A DNA stretch of 64,000 nt from Pseudomonadota bacterium (GCA_021781815.1 JAJXWB010000005.1:124001-188000); one strand, 5' to 3'; shown: positions 45,566 to 55,084, counted from the stretch's first letter. A program made the numbers and translations. Notes: generated by a model from the letters alone, not told the origin.

Positions 45566-46692
45566 ACGACTTTCTCCAGCGCGCCGAACCGCCGCGATCC
45601 GATGAGGATTTCATGCGCGCGGCTTTGGCTTTGGCGCGGCGCGGGCTTGGGCGCACGGCCGAAAATCCGGCGGTCGGCGCGCTCGTCGTGCGCGACGGCG
45701 CGATCGTCGCTCAAGGCTGGACGCAGGAGGGCGGGCGCCCGCATGCCGAGCGGGTCGCGCTCGACGCCGCTGGCGCGCTCGCGCGTGGGTCCACGATGTA
45801 CGTGACGCTGGAGCCGTGCAGCCATCATGGCCGCACGCCTCCCTGCGCTGACGCAATCGTAGCGGCAGGCGTTTCCCGCGTCGTGTCGGCGATCGAGGAT
45901 CCCGATGCGCGCGTCGCGGGCAGGGGACATGCGATTTTGCGCGACGGCGGCGTCGAGGTGACGACGAACGTGTGTGCGGACGAGGCGTTGCGCGCCAATC
46001 TCGGCCATGTGCTGCGCGTGAAAGAGGGCCGCCCGATGGTCACGCTGAAGCTGGCCGAGACTCTCGACGGCTATGCGGCCGGCGACGAGCACGATCCGCG
46101 CCTATCCATCACCTCTGCGCCTGCGAATGCGCGCACGCATGTGCTGCGCGCAATGCACGACGCGATCATGATCGGGATCGGCACGGCGAAGGCCGACGAT
46201 CCCCTGATGACCGTGCGCGCGCCGGGCATGGAGGATCGCAAGCCGCTGCGCGTCGTGCTCGACGCCAGGCTCGCGCTGTCGCCGCGTTCTCGACTCGCCG
46301 CGTCCGCGCGCGAGACGCCGACGCTTGTTCTGGCCGGCGCGGCCGCCGACTCGGATTGCGCGAAGGATCTGCGCGCAACTGGCGTGGAGATCGCGCCGGT
46401 CGCGCTCGACGCGCTCGGGCGGATCGATCTGAAGGCCGCGCTCGCTGCGCTAGCGGCGCGAAATATCACGCGTGTGTTCAGCGAGGGCGGGCCGCGCATC
46501 GGCGCCGTGCTGGTCGCTGAAGGCCTTGCGGACGAGGTGGCGCTGTTCACGGCTCCAAAACCGCAAGGGCGCGGCGTTCCTGCGCTGGGCGAGGCGGCGC
46601 GAAACATTCTTCGTGATCCGTCGCGCTACGCGCTCGTGGAGGACGCGATGCTCGGCGCGGATCGCATCAGGCGGTACGAAAGGGTTTTCTAG
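45562..46692 (+). CDS. ribD: Riboflavin biosynthesis deaminase/reductase RibD
   Basis: Bifunctional enzyme (376 aa) for the second and third steps of riboflavin synthesis. The N-terminal deaminase domain has the zinc ligands HAER and [11 protein letters not shown] (about residues 55 and 80-90). The C-terminal reductase domain begins near [13 protein letters not shown]. Both domains are complete. It overlaps nrdR by four bases and abuts ribE directly. Confidence 0.95.
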   Translation: MNDFLQRAEPPRSDEDFMRAALALARRGLGRTAENPAVGALVVRDGAIVAQGWTQEGGRPHAERVALDAAGALARGSTMYVTLEPCSHHGRTPPCADAIVAAGVSRVVSAIEDPDARVAGRGHAILRDGGVEVTTNVCADEALRANLGHVLRVKEGRPMVTLKLAETLDGYAAGDEHDPRLSITSAPANARTHVLRAMHDAIMIGIGTAKADDPLMTVRAPGMEDRKPLRVVLDARLALSPRSRLAASARETPTLVLAGAAADSDCAKDLRATGVEIAPVALDALGRIDLKAALAALAARNITRVFSEGGPRIGAVLVAEGLADEVALFTAPKPQGRGVPALGEAARNILRDPSRYALVEDAMLGADRIRRYERVF

Positions 46693-47295
46693 ATGTTCAC
46701 GGGACTGGTCAGCGACGTCGGCGAAATTCTCTCGGTCGAGCCGCGCGGCGAATTGCGACGGTTGCGGATCGCCTGCGCCTATGATCACGAGACGATCGCG
46801 CTCGGCGCTTCGATCTCCTGTTCCGGCGTGTGCATGACTGTGGTCGACATGGGCAATGACGGCGGGCGCAACTGGTACGAGGTGGACGCCGCCGCAGAGA
46901 CGCTGGCCAAGACCAGCGTCGGCCTGTGGACAGTCGGTCGGCGGATCAATCTCGAACGTTCGTTGCGGATCGGCGACGAACTCGGCGGCCATATCGTCAC
47001 GGGCCATGTCGACGGCGTCGCGCGTATCCTTGAGCGCCGGGATTTCGACGGCATGGCGCATTTCGAGATCGAGGCGCCGCATGATCTGGCGAAGTTCATC
47101 GCGGCCAAGGGCTCGGTTGCGCTCGACGGAACGTCGCTGACGGTGAACGAGGTTTCCGGCGACAAGTTCACGATCCTGCTGATCCCGCACACGCTCACGG
47201 TCACGACATGGGGCGAGCGCGGGCAGGGCGATCCGCTCAATCTCGAAGTCGACCTGATGGCGCGCTATGCCGCGCGGCTTGCGGAGGCGCAGTAG
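46693..47295 (+). CDS. ribE: Riboflavin synthase, alpha subunit
   Basis: Dismutates two 6,7-dimethyl-8-ribityllumazine molecules to riboflavin. The 200-aa product starts MFTGLVSDVGEI and has two tandem lumazine-binding repeats (about residues 1-95 and 96-190; GHIVTGHVDG opens the second). The start codon follows the ribD stop without a gap. No ribBA gene is in this cluster. Confidence 0.95.
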   Translation: MFTGLVSDVGEILSVEPRGELRRLRIACAYDHETIALGASISCSGVCMTVVDMGNDGGRNWYEVDAAAETLAKTSVGLWTVGRRINLERSLRIGDELGGHIVTGHVDGVARILERRDFDGMAHFEIEAPHDLAKFIAAKGSVALDGTSLTVNEVSGDKFTILLIPHTLTVTTWGERGQGDPLNLEVDLMARYAARLAEAQ

Positions 47296-47452
47296 TCTCG
47301 ACCGTCTGTCTGCGAATGCGGGCATCGAGAGGCAAACCACGAGCGCCCGCGAATTTGCTCTGGCCCCCGCTTTTGCGGGGGTGGAGACGCGGCGGCGCTT
47401 GCCACCGCCTTCTGCGGCCTCTAATGAAGCGCCTCACCTTTTCGAGGATCCC
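47296..47452. repeat. ribE-ribH spacer with perfect hairpin
   Basis: A 157-base spacer without a gene. At 47364-47381 it holds CCCCCGC-TTTT-GCGGGGG, a perfect 7-bp hairpin of the kind found at the ends of dispersed repeats. It lacks a following T-run, so it need not terminate the transcript before ribH. I see no FMN riboswitch. Confidence 0.45.
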
Positions 47453-47932
47453 ATGGCCGAACCGCGCCGCGCGCAATCCCATGACGAAACGCCCGTGAAC
47501 GGCGCGAAATTTCTTATCGTCGAGGCGCGCTACTATGACGACATCGGCGCCATGCTGCTCGACGGCGCTACTGCGGCGCTGCAGAAGGTCGGCGCGACAT
47601 GGGAGGTGGTGAGCGTGCCCGGCGCGCTGGAAATTCCGTCGGCCATCATCATCGCCAGCGATTCCTCGAACGAGCCCTACGCCGGCGCGATCGCGCTCGG
47701 CTGCGTCATTCGCGGCGAGACCTATCATTTCGAAATCGTCGCCGGCGAATCTTCACGCGCGTTGATGGATATATCCGTGTCGCTGCCAATGCCGATCGGC
47801 AACGGCGTCCTGACGGTCGAGAACGAGGATCAGGCGATCGTGCGCGCCGATCCCAGGCAGGGCGACAAGGGGGGCGACGCCGCGCGCGCCGCGCTCGCGT
47901 TGTTCCGCATCTCGCAGCGCGGGAGCGTCTGA
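47453..47932 (+). CDS. ribH: 6,7-dimethyl-8-ribityllumazine synthase
   Basis: Penultimate enzyme of riboflavin synthesis (159 aa), which forms ring-like or capsid-like oligomers. The signature VPGALEIPSAIII (about residue 60), ALGCVIRGETYHFE with the active-site His, and GVLTVENEDQA are conserved. The ATG at 47453 gives MAEPRRAQSHDE. It ends one base before nusB. Confidence 0.95.
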   Translation: MAEPRRAQSHDETPVNGAKFLIVEARYYDDIGAMLLDGATAALQKVGATWEVVSVPGALEIPSAIIIASDSSNEPYAGAIALGCVIRGETYHFEIVAGESSRALMDISVSLPMPIGNGVLTVENEDQAIVRADPRQGDKGGDAARAALALFRISQRGSV

Positions 47933-47933
47933 C

Positions 47934-48392
47934 ATGTCGCGTGGCGAAGGCCGGTCCGCGGCGCGGCTCGCAGCCGTGCAGGCGCTCTATCAGATGGACG
48001 TGACCGGCAAGGGCGTCGCCGACATCCTCGCCGAATTCGAGGCGCACTGGATCGGCCGGGAAATCGAGGGTGACGAATACAAGCCGGCGGAGATCGCCTT
48101 CTTCCGCGACATTCTCGAAGGCGTGCTCGCCGATCAGGTCGCCATCGATCGCCAGATCGACGACATTCTCGTCGAGAGCTGGCCGTTGAAGCGCATTGAG
48201 GCGGTGATGCGCGCCATTCTGCGCGCCGGCGATTACGAATTGCGCAAACGGGCGGACGTGCCGGCGCGCGTGATCGTGTCCGAGTATGTCGACCTCGCCG
48301 GCGCGTTTTTTGCGCGCGAGGAAGCTGGCATGACCAACGCCGTGCTCGACGCCCTCGCGCGCAAGACGCGCGCGGCGGAATTTGCGCGGTAG
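47934..48392 (+). CDS. nusB: Transcription antitermination factor NusB
   Basis: RNA-binding protein (152 aa) that acts with NusE/S10 at boxA in rRNA operons. The all-helical fold is recognised by ARLAAVQALYQMD near the N-terminus and by VIVSEYVDLAGAFF and TNAVLDALARK at the C-terminus. ribH-nusB-thiL is a conserved order; the gap to ribH is one base. Confidence 0.94.
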   Translation: MSRGEGRSAARLAAVQALYQMDVTGKGVADILAEFEAHWIGREIEGDEYKPAEIAFFRDILEGVLADQVAIDRQIDDILVESWPLKRIEAVMRAILRAGDYELRKRADVPARVIVSEYVDLAGAFFAREEAGMTNAVLDALARKTRAAEFAR

Positions 48393-48404
48393 CAACATCC
48401 GTTC

Positions 48405-48478
48405 TCGCGAGGAACGCAGCGACGACGCGATCCATCCCGTGGCGCGGAGATGGAGCGCCTCGCTGCGCTTGCAATGAA
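48405..48478. repeat. Dispersed intergenic repeat, copy 2
   Basis: Non-coding sequence between nusB and thiL with GCAGCGACGACGCGATCC and GCGCCTCGCTGCGCTTGCAA. The blocks match in order those of the copy at 44955-45035, so it is a second member of the same repeat family. Confidence 0.5.
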
Positions 48479-48499
48479 TGGTGTGTTACATAGTCCGCC

Positions 48500-49486
48500 A
48501 TGTCCGACCGCCCTTCAGAAGACGATCTGATCGCCCGCTATTTCGCGCCGCTGGCGGGACCAGGCGGGTTGGGCCTGCGGGACGACGCTGCGACGCTCAT
48601 TCCGCCGCCTGACTGCGATCTCGTTCTGACGGTCGATGCGCTCGTCGCCGGCGTCCATTTCTTCGCCGACGATCCGCCGGATGCGATCGCGCAAAAGGCA
48701 TTGCGCGTAAATTTGTCCGATCTCGCAGCCAAGGGCGCCGCGCCGCTCGGCTTCCTGCTGACGCTCGCATTGCCGGGCGACTGGCGGCCCGAATGGCTCG
48801 AATCGTTCGCGCGCGCGCTTGGAGAGGACGCGCGGCGATACGCCTGCCCGCTGCTCGGAGGCGACACGGTCTCGACGCCCGGTCCCCTCAGCCTGACGAT
48901 CACGGCGGTGGGTTCGGTTCCCACGGGGCGCATGGCGCCGCGCACCGGCGCGCGGGCTGGCGACCTGATTTACGTCAGCGGCGCGATCGGCGACGCCGCG
49001 CTCGGCCTGGCGCTGCGCCTGAATCCTGCGCTTGCGACGCATCTCGACGAGGACGAGCGCGAATATCTGGCGCAGCGCTACCTTGCGCCACAGCCGCGCC
49101 TTGCGCTGAGTCCGGCATTGCTCGCGCATGCGTCCGGCGCGATGGACGTCTCGGACGGGCTTGTTGGCGATCTGGCCAAGATGCTGCGCGTTTCCGGCGT
49201 GAGCGCGGTGGTCGACGTATGGCGTGCGCCTCTGTCGGACGCAGGGGCGAGACTCGTGAGCGCGGACGGCAGCCTGTTCGAGACAGCGTTGACCGGCGGC
49301 GACGACTACGAAATCCTGGCGACCGTCCCTCCGTCTCATGCCGCCAGTTTTGAACGGGCCGCGCACGAGTGCGGCGTCGACGTCACGCGGATTGGCGAGG
49401 TCGTCGCGGGCGAGGCTCCGCCGATGTTCCGCGATGTGCGCGGGGCGCCTGTGCATTTCAGGCGCGGCTCGTTCAGCCATTTTTGA
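48500..49486 (+). CDS. thiL: Thiamine-monophosphate kinase
   Basis: Phosphorylates thiamine monophosphate to the active cofactor thiamine diphosphate. The 328-aa product of the PurM/AIR synthase-like fold has LRDDAATL, LVLTVDALVAGVHF, the metal site LLGGDTVS, and SGAMDVSDGLVGDLAK with ALTGGDDYEIL. Length is typical. It follows nusB after a repeat-bearing spacer. Confidence 0.94.
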   Translation: MSDRPSEDDLIARYFAPLAGPGGLGLRDDAATLIPPPDCDLVLTVDALVAGVHFFADDPPDAIAQKALRVNLSDLAAKGAAPLGFLLTLALPGDWRPEWLESFARALGEDARRYACPLLGGDTVSTPGPLSLTITAVGSVPTGRMAPRTGARAGDLIYVSGAIGDAALGLALRLNPALATHLDEDEREYLAQRYLAPQPRLALSPALLAHASGAMDVSDGLVGDLAKMLRVSGVSAVVDVWRAPLSDAGARLVSADGSLFETALTGGDDYEILATVPPSHAASFERAAHECGVDVTRIGEVVAGEAPPMFRDVRGAPVHFRRGSFSHF

Positions 49487-49542
49487 TTACCCGGCGGGCG
49501 GATGCCTGTACGTTGCCGAAAAATCGAGGGAGATGGACGCGC

Positions 49543-50790
49543 ATGGAGCGGGCCGTGACAGGCGCCAGTTTTTCGGATCAGGACGCGAGCGACCGCGCGT
49601 CGAAGCGCTTGGCGCTGCGGCTTTCGGCGGCGGCGGCGCTCGCCGGCGCCAACGCGTCCGTCGTCTATGCGACGGCCTCGATCATAGGCGCCAGCATGGC
49701 CCCGAGCGCTGGATTCGCGACGCTTCCTCTGACCTCCTTTGTCATTGGCATGGCCTGCGGCACGCTGCCGATCGGAGCGGTCGCCCGCCGCTTCGGCCGC
49801 CGTCCGGCGCTTCTGATCGGAGGCTTCAGCGGCGCCGTGTGTGGCGTCACGGCCTCGATCGCCACGCTGATCTGGTCGTTTCCGTTGCTCTGCGCGGCGA
49901 CCTTCTGCGGCGGCGTCTACGCGGCCGCCTCGCAATCCTATCGTTTCGCCGCGGCCGACGGCGCAAGCCCGCGGCTGCAGCCCAAACTGATTTCATGGGT
50001 GCTGGCGGGCGGCGTGCTTGCGGGAATCATCGGCCCGCAACTCGTGCAGCACACGATGGACCTTTGGCCGCAACATCTGTTCGCCGCGACCTATCTCGGG
50101 CAGGCCGTGGTGGCGATTTTGGCCATGCTGGTCCTGTCCGGCGTGAAATCGCCGCCGCCCGTTGCGACGGCCTCGACGGAGGGCGCGCGCCCGCTGGGCG
50201 AGATCGTTGGGCAGGGGCGGTTCGTCGTGGCGGCCATCTGCGGGACCGTCTCCTATGGTCTGATGAATCTTGTGATGACGTCTGCGCCGCTCGCCATGAA
50301 AATGTGCGGTCTGTCGCTGTCGCAGTCCAACCTCGGTCTCCAGTGGCATGTGCTGGCGATGTACGCGCCGAGCTTCATCACGGGGTCGCTGATCGTGCGG
50401 TTTGGCGTCCACAGGGTCGTGGCGCTGGGGCTGCTGCTGGAAATCGCGGCGGCGGTCATCGATCTGTCCGGTCAAAGCGTCTGGCATTTCTGGGCGGGAC
50501 TGACGGCGCTCGGCCTCGGCTGGAACTTCGGATTCATCGGCGCCTCGGCGATGATCGTCGCGCTGCATCGGCCGCAGGAGCGGACAAAGGTTCAGTCTTT
50601 CAACGATTTCATAATCTTCGGCACGATGGCCGTCGGCTCTTTCTCCTCCGGCCAGATGCTGGCCGGCGGCGGCTGGGGCCTCGTCAATTCGATCGTGTTC
50701 CCGCTGGCGGCGGTGGCGCTGACCTCGCTTTTCTGGAGCCGGGCATCGGCGCAGGCGGCGCAGGCGGCGCCGGTGCGTGGGAACGGATAG
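49543..50790 (+). CDS. MFS transporter
   Basis: Inner-membrane carrier of 415 aa with about twelve helices. The helix 2-3 loop is GAVARRFGRRPALL, a good MFS motif A. The start at 49543 gives MERAVTGASFSD. It lies 56 bases after thiL; the substrate is unknown and the neighbours give no hint. Confidence 0.8.
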   Translation: MERAVTGASFSDQDASDRASKRLALRLSAAAALAGANASVVYATASIIGASMAPSAGFATLPLTSFVIGMACGTLPIGAVARRFGRRPALLIGGFSGAVCGVTASIATLIWSFPLLCAATFCGGVYAAASQSYRFAAADGASPRLQPKLISWVLAGGVLAGIIGPQLVQHTMDLWPQHLFAATYLGQAVVAILAMLVLSGVKSPPPVATASTEGARPLGEIVGQGRFVVAAICGTVSYGLMNLVMTSAPLAMKMCGLSLSQSNLGLQWHVLAMYAPSFITGSLIVRFGVHRVVALGLLLEIAAAVIDLSGQSVWHFWAGLTALGLGWNFGFIGASAMIVALHRPQERTKVQSFNDFIIFGTMAVGSFSSGQMLAGGGWGLVNSIVFPLAAVALTSLFWSRASAQAAQAAPVRGNG

Positions 50791-50859
50791 AACGGGCGCT
50801 TCCTATCCTTCCGACTCATTGCGGCCACAATCCATTTCTGGCAATAAGCGCGCGATCCC

Positions 50860-50876
50860 CGGCCGGATTCCGGCCG
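50860..50876. other. Perfect 7-bp inverted repeat upstream of hppA
   Basis: CGGCCGG-ATT-CCGGCCG, 57 bases before the hppA start, in a 143-base spacer. It may be a regulatory site or a leftover of an intergenic repeat. It has no T-run. Confidence 0.4.
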
Positions 50877-50933
50877 AGGACGGGAAGCGCGCAGGTCGAA
50901 CGAACCGGCCGATAAAGAACTGCAGGCGGTGTC

Positions 50934-53063
50934 ATGACTCTTTGGCTGATAATTCTTGGTGGACTCCTGTCCATCGTCTACGGGGCCGCGACGGTCTCGC
51001 AAGTGATGTCGGCAAGCGCCGGCAACCAGCGGATGCAGGAGATCGCCAGCGCGATCGCCGAGGGCGCGCAGGCGTACCTGAAGCGTCAATACATCACGAT
51101 CGCCATCGTCGGCGTCATCATCTTCGCCGGACTCTGGCTGCTGCTGTCCTGGCCCGTCGCCGTCGGATTCCTGATCGGCTCGATCTTGTCGGGCGCCGCA
51201 GGCTTCATCGGCATGAACGTGTCGGTGCGCGCCAATGTGCGCACGGCGCAGGCGGCCTCCGAATCGCTGGCCAAGGGCCTGAACATCTCGTTCAAGGCCG
51301 GCGCGGTCACCGGCATGCTGGTCGCCGGTCTGGCGCTGCTCGGCGTCGCCGGCTATTTCATCGTCCTCACGCAGTTCATGGGCCACAAGCCCGACGATCG
51401 CCTCGTGATCGACGCGCTGGTCGCGCTCGGTTTTGGCGCCTCGCTGATCTCGATCTTCGCCCGTCTCGGCGGCGGCATCTTCACCAAGGGCGCCGACGTC
51501 GGCGCGGATCTGGTCGGCAAGGTCGAAGCCGGAATTCCGGAAGACGATCCGCGCAACCCGGCCACGATCGCCGACAACGTCGGCGACAATGTCGGCGACT
51601 GCGCCGGTATGGCGGCCGACCTGTTCGAGACCTATGCGGTGACGGTCGTCGCCACCATGGTTCTCGGTTCGATTTTCTTCTCCGGTCAGCCTGGCCTCGT
51701 TACAGCGATGATCTATCCGCTGGCGATCTGCGCCGTAAGCATCGTCGCCTCGATCATCGGCACCTATTTCGTCAAGCTTGGCGCCAACAATTCGATCATG
51801 GGCGCGCTTTACAAGGGTCTGATCGCCGCCGGAGTGCTGTCGATCGCGGGCCTCGCCATCGCCACCCAGTTCGTGGCGGGATGGGGCGTGCTCGGCAAGG
51901 CCAATGGCGTCGATGTCACGGGATCGGCTCTGTTCGTTTGCGGCGTGATCGGCCTGGTCGTGACGGGGCTGATCGTCTGGATCACTGAGTATTATACGGG
52001 CACGGGCAAGCGGCCTGTCGTCTCGATCGCGCAGGCGTCGGTGACGGGCCACGGCACGAACGTGATCCAGGGCCTTGCGGTGTCGCTCGAATCGACGGCG
52101 CTGCCCGCCATGGTGATCGTCGGCGGCATCATCTCCACCTACCAGCTCGCGGGCCTTTACGGCACGGCGATCGCGGTCACGACCATGCTCGGCCTCGCCG
52201 GCATCATCGTCGCGCTCGACGCGTTCGGCCCGGTGACGGACAATGCCGGTGGCATCGCTGAGATGTCCGGCCTGCCGAAGGAAGTGCGTCAGTCGACCGA
52301 TGCGCTCGACGCGGTCGGCAACACGACAAAGGCCGTGACCAAGGGCTATGCGATCGGTTCGGCGGGCCTCGGCGCCCTTGTGCTGTTTGCCGCCTACACC
52401 AACGACCTCAAGCACTTCACCGAGGGCGGCGTCGCCTATTTCAAGGGCATGGGCCAGGTCTCGTTCGATCTGTCCAACCCCTACGTGGTGGCTGGCCTGA
52501 TCTTCGGCGGCCTGATCCCCTACCTGTTCGGCGGCATCGCGATGACAGCGGTCGGCCGCGCGGCGGGCTCCGTGGTCGAGGAGGTGCGTCGCCAGTTCAA
52601 GGAAAAGCCCGGTATTATGGCTGGCACGGATCGTCCGGACTATGGCCGCGCCGTGGACATGCTGACCAAGGCAGCGATCCGGGAAATGATCATCCCGTCG
52701 CTGCTGCCGGTGCTGGCGCCGTTCGTCGCCTATTTCGGCGTGTACTGGATCTCGGGCTCCAAGGCCTCGGGCTTCGCGGCTTTGGGCGCGATGCTGCTCG
52801 GCGTGATCGTCAACGGCCTGTTCGTGGCGATTTCCATGACCTCGGGCGGCGGCGCCTGGGACAACGCCAAGAAGTCGTTTGAAGACGGCTTCGTCGACAA
52901 GGACGGCGTGAAGCACCTGAAGGGCTCCGACGCGCACAAGGCGTCGGTGACAGGCGACACCGTCGGCGACCCCTACAAGGACACGGCGGGCCCCGCCGTG
53001 AACCCGGCGATCAAGATCACCAACATCGTGGCGCTGCTGCTGCTGGCGATCCTGGCGCACTGA
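50934..53063 (+). CDS. hppA: K+-independent proton-pumping pyrophosphatase
   Basis: Membrane pump (709 aa, about 16 helices) that couples pyrophosphate hydrolysis to proton export. The pyrophosphate site has [19 protein letters not shown] and [19 protein letters not shown]. The residue that separates potassium classes is Lys in [11 protein letters not shown], the K+-independent type (K+-dependent enzymes have Ala there). It is a single gene followed by a strong terminator. Confidence 0.96.
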   Translation: MTLWLIILGGLLSIVYGAATVSQVMSASAGNQRMQEIASAIAEGAQAYLKRQYITIAIVGVIIFAGLWLLLSWPVAVGFLIGSILSGAAGFIGMNVSVRANVRTAQAASESLAKGLNISFKAGAVTGMLVAGLALLGVAGYFIVLTQFMGHKPDDRLVIDALVALGFGASLISIFARLGGGIFTKGADVGADLVGKVEAGIPEDDPRNPATIADNVGDNVGDCAGMAADLFETYAVTVVATMVLGSIFFSGQPGLVTAMIYPLAICAVSIVASIIGTYFVKLGANNSIMGALYKGLIAAGVLSIAGLAIATQFVAGWGVLGKANGVDVTGSALFVCGVIGLVVTGLIVWITEYYTGTGKRPVVSIAQASVTGHGTNVIQGLAVSLESTALPAMVIVGGIISTYQLAGLYGTAIAVTTMLGLAGIIVALDAFGPVTDNAGGIAEMSGLPKEVRQSTDALDAVGNTTKAVTKGYAIGSAGLGALVLFAAYTNDLKHFTEGGVAYFKGMGQVSFDLSNPYVVAGLIFGGLIPYLFGGIAMTAVGRAAGSVVEEVRRQFKEKPGIMAGTDRPDYGRAVDMLTKAAIREMIIPSLLPVLAPFVAYFGVYWISGSKASGFAALGAMLLGVIVNGLFVAISMTSGGGAWDNAKKSFEDGFVDKDGVKHLKGSDAHKASVTGDTVGDPYKDTAGPAVNPAIKITNIVALLLLAILAH

Positions 53064-53093
53064 GCGAATGGCGATTACGGAATAACGAATGGA

Positions 53094-53117
53094 GGGCGGG
53101 GGAGACCCCGCCCTTTT
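53094..53117 (+). terminator. Rho-independent terminator of hppA
   Basis: Perfect 8-bp stem GGGCGGGG / CCCCGCCC with a GAGA loop, followed by TTTT. It lies 31 bases after the hppA stop. Confidence 0.88.
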
Positions 53118-53130
53118 CGATTAAAGGCAT

Positions 53131-53210
53131 GTCATTCCAACGTAAGCGGGAATCCAGTTCCAGGCGCTTGTCGGCAGCCGATCGCTCGCCGTGCGAACGC
53201 CGGGAATGAC
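53131..53210. repeat. 80-base repeat bounded by GTCATTCC inverted ends
   Basis: The segment begins GTCATTCCAACGTAAGCGGG and ends with GGGAATGAC, the inverse complement of its first bases. This form (GTCATTCC near an AAGCGGGAATCCAG block) is a common dispersed intergenic repeat in proteobacteria. It is non-coding. Confidence 0.6.
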
Positions 53211-53243
53211 AGCCGCCTCCAATCCGCATCAAGGGAGCGCATC

Positions 53244-53456
53244 ATGGACGTAAAAGACAGCAACGGGACGATCCTCAAGGAAGGCGACAACGTCACGATC
53301 ATCAAGGATCTGAAAGTGAAGGGCGCCTCGACGACGCTGAAGCGCGGGACGACCTTCAAGAACATTCACCTCACCGACGATCCGGGCGAGATCGAATGCC
53401 GCTCGGCGCAGGTCAAGGGCCTGGTGTTGAAGACGCAGTTCGTGAAAAAAATCTAA
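53244..53456 (+). CDS. PhnA/YjdM-domain protein without zinc ribbon
   Basis: Product of 70 aa that matches the C-terminal domain of the PhnA/YjdM family: VKDSNGTILKEGDNVTIIKD, then LKVKGASTTLKRGT, and the terminal LKTQFVKK. The N-terminal zinc ribbon of longer members is absent. Despite the common name 'alkylphosphonate utilization protein' the family has no proven role in phosphonate use. A ribosome binding site AAGGGAG precedes the ATG. Confidence 0.8.
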   Translation: MDVKDSNGTILKEGDNVTIIKDLKVKGASTTLKRGTTFKNIHLTDDPGEIECRSAQVKGLVLKTQFVKKI

Positions 53457-53522
53457 CGCCTGCGCGGCAAAGCGGCGCATTGACGCGACCGCGCGCGGGG
53501 CGAATACGATATTGTCATTGGC

Positions 53523-53540
53523 TTTTTTTTTTTTATTTTT
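53523..53540 (+). promoter_or_regulatory. T12-A-T5 tract before lipoprotein gene
   Basis: A run of 12 T, one A and 5 T lies 10 bases before the start codon at 53551, in otherwise GC-rich DNA. It is not preceded by a clear hairpin, so it is not a normal terminator. It lies immediately upstream of the GGAG ribosome binding site and could alter translation or promoter activity if its length varies. Confidence 0.55.
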
Positions 53541-53550
53541 CGGAGTTCTT

Positions 53551-54027
53551 ATGTTTCGTAATTTTATTGCGATTTGCGGCGCTTCGGCCGCGTCGTCGCT
53601 CGCCGGCTGCGCCACGATCACCAAGGGCACGACCGATCAGGTGACGTTCAATTCCGAGCCCGCCGGCGCAACAGCCCAGACATCGATCGGGCTGCAATGT
53701 CCGGCGACGCCATGCACGTTCGAAATCTCACGCAAGCAGGATTTCGTCGTGACCTTTTCGAAGCCCGGCTATGTCAGCCAGCAGGTTCCGGTTGGCACGA
53801 AGCTTGGGGGGTCGGGAGCGGCGGGCTTTGCGGGGAACATCGTCGCCGGGGGCGTAATCGGCATGGGTGTCGACGCGGCGACCGGCTCGACGCTCGATCA
53901 TTTTCCGAACCCGGTTTTCGTGACGCTGCAGCCGGAGCATGCGATCGCCGGTCCGACGGCGCCAAGGAAACCCAGGCGTGACGGGGCGCCGAAGGCGGCC
54001 GAATCCAAGGAGGAGCCGACGAGCTGA
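53551..54027 (+). CDS. Lipoprotein with PEGA-like domain
   Basis: Exported lipoprotein of 158 aa. The signal peptide ends in the lipobox SLAGC (Cys at about residue 20). The mature part has a PEGA-like region (VTFNSEPAGATAQTS and CTFEISRKQDFVVTFSKPGY) with a Cys pair, then a Gly/Ala-rich stretch that could insert in a membrane (about residues 95-115), and a charged tail. The start is at 53551 with GGAG upstream, not the earlier in-frame codon inside the T-tract. The function is unknown. Confidence 0.75.
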   Translation: MFRNFIAICGASAASSLAGCATITKGTTDQVTFNSEPAGATAQTSIGLQCPATPCTFEISRKQDFVVTFSKPGYVSQQVPVGTKLGGSGAAGFAGNIVAGGVIGMGVDAATGSTLDHFPNPVFVTLQPEHAIAGPTAPRKPRRDGAPKAAESKEEPTS

Positions 54028-54033
54028 TTTCCG

Positions 54034-54591
54034 CTACACCGGCTCCAGCGCCCGGAATTGGCCCTTTGGCGTTTTCACGCTGATATCGTCGCCAGCCGCC
54101 ACGTCGCCGCCGGTCAGGACGATCGCCATCACGCCGGCCTTGCGGATCAGGTTTCCGGCTGCGTCGCGGTCGAGGGTGGCGGCCATCAGGCCGGGCCTGA
54201 ATGCGTCGATCTGGCTGCACGGGTTGCGAAGACCCGTGATCTCGACGACTGCCTGCGCGCCGATATGCAGCCGCGCGCCGGTTGGCAGCGCCAGCAGGTC
54301 GATTTTTCGCGTCAAGATGTTCTCGCCCATGTCGCCCGGCGCAAGCGGGCCGAAGCGGCCGGCGAATTCATCGAACAGTTCGGCGTGGATGAGATGGACC
54401 TGCCGCAGGTTTGGCTGCGTCGGATTCTTCTTCATCCGTGAAATATGCTGGACCGTCGCGCCGGCATGGCCATCGCCCTCGACGCCGAGACCGGCGACGA
54501 GCCGGATGGAACGCGCCGGCGTCTTCGAGAAATGATGCCCTGATCGACACGAGACCGCAACAACTTGCGGCCCGGCGTCCCGCGCGCTCAT
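54034..54591 (-). CDS. MOSC domain protein
   Basis: Product of 185 aa consisting of one MOSC domain, related to the C-terminal domain of molybdenum-cofactor sulfurase. Family features are GLGVEGDGHAG near residue 35, RQVHLIHAELFDE, GDMGENILTR and EITGLRNPCSQI, which carries the conserved cysteine. It probably handles sulfur or molybdopterin; the reaction is unknown. It converges on the lipoprotein gene and lies just downstream of bamE. Confidence 0.87.
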   Translation of the reverse strand: MSARDAGPQVVAVSCRSGHHFSKTPARSIRLVAGLGVEGDGHAGATVQHISRMKKNPTQPNLRQVHLIHAELFDEFAGRFGPLAPGDMGENILTRKIDLLALPTGARLHIGAQAVVEITGLRNPCSQIDAFRPGLMAATLDRDAAGNLIRKAGVMAIVLTGGDVAAGDDISVKTPKGQFRALEPV

Positions 54592-54595
54592 GCCG

Positions 54596-55084
54596 TTACT
54601 GGAACTTGAGCAGGTTGGTCAGCATGTTCTGCACGAAGCCTACGTCGCCGCCGGCCGTCGGCGTCGTGCGGCTCACGTAATCGAACACCTTGCCGTCCGC
54701 CATGCCGTAATTGGCGACGCGTTCGAGCTTCTTGCCCTTGCCGAAATAGACTGCGAGAACGCGCTGATCCATGACTTTCTGAGGCATGAACGCGACTTTG
54801 CGGTTCACGGTCTGGCTGACGTAATACCATGCGTCGCCGCCGACGGTCGAGGTCGTGGATGGGGTGCCGAGCGTTTGCAGCACCTTCTCGGCCGGCGTGC
54901 CGGGCTTGAGATCGGCAAGGGTCTTTTCGTCGAGCTGGTATCCACGCTGGATGGTTCCATCGTAGCTGAAGCCGCTGCCGAGACCCAATTGTCCAGCCTG
55001 GCATGCGCCGAGCGCGCCCGCCAGCGCCGCGACGACCCCGAGCCGGGCCGCGAGACGAGAGCGTCGCCTAACCGTCGTAGCCAT
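54596..55084 (-). CDS. bamE: Outer membrane assembly lipoprotein BamE (SmpA/OmlA)
   Basis: Small lipoprotein of the BAM complex (162 aa). The signal peptide ends in LAGALGAC; the mature BamE fold has IQRGYQLDEKTLADLKPG, KVLQTLGTPST and DAWYYVSQ. The ATG at 55084 is used; an ATG 17 codons earlier would extend it through the divergent promoter. It is divergent from the cytochrome bc1 chaperone gene, the standard alphaproteobacterial layout. Confidence 0.9.
   Translation of the reverse strand: MATTVRRRSRLAARLGVVAALAGALGACQAGQLGLGSGFSYDGTIQRGYQLDEKTLADLKPGTPAEKVLQTLGTPSTTSTVGGDAWYYVSQTVNRKVAFMPQKVMDQRVLAVYFGKGKKLERVANYGMADGKVFDYVSRTTPTAGGDVGFVQNMLTNLLKFQ

Noticed and set aside
47296-47452. FMN riboswitch before ribH
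   Set aside because: The spacer lacks the conserved RFN blocks; it holds a simple perfect hairpin and repeat-like sequence.
50592-53060. 822-codon open frame on the minus strand
   Set aside because: It is the mirror of hppA; its His/Asp/Arg-rich composition is the reverse-complement pattern of the pump's codons.
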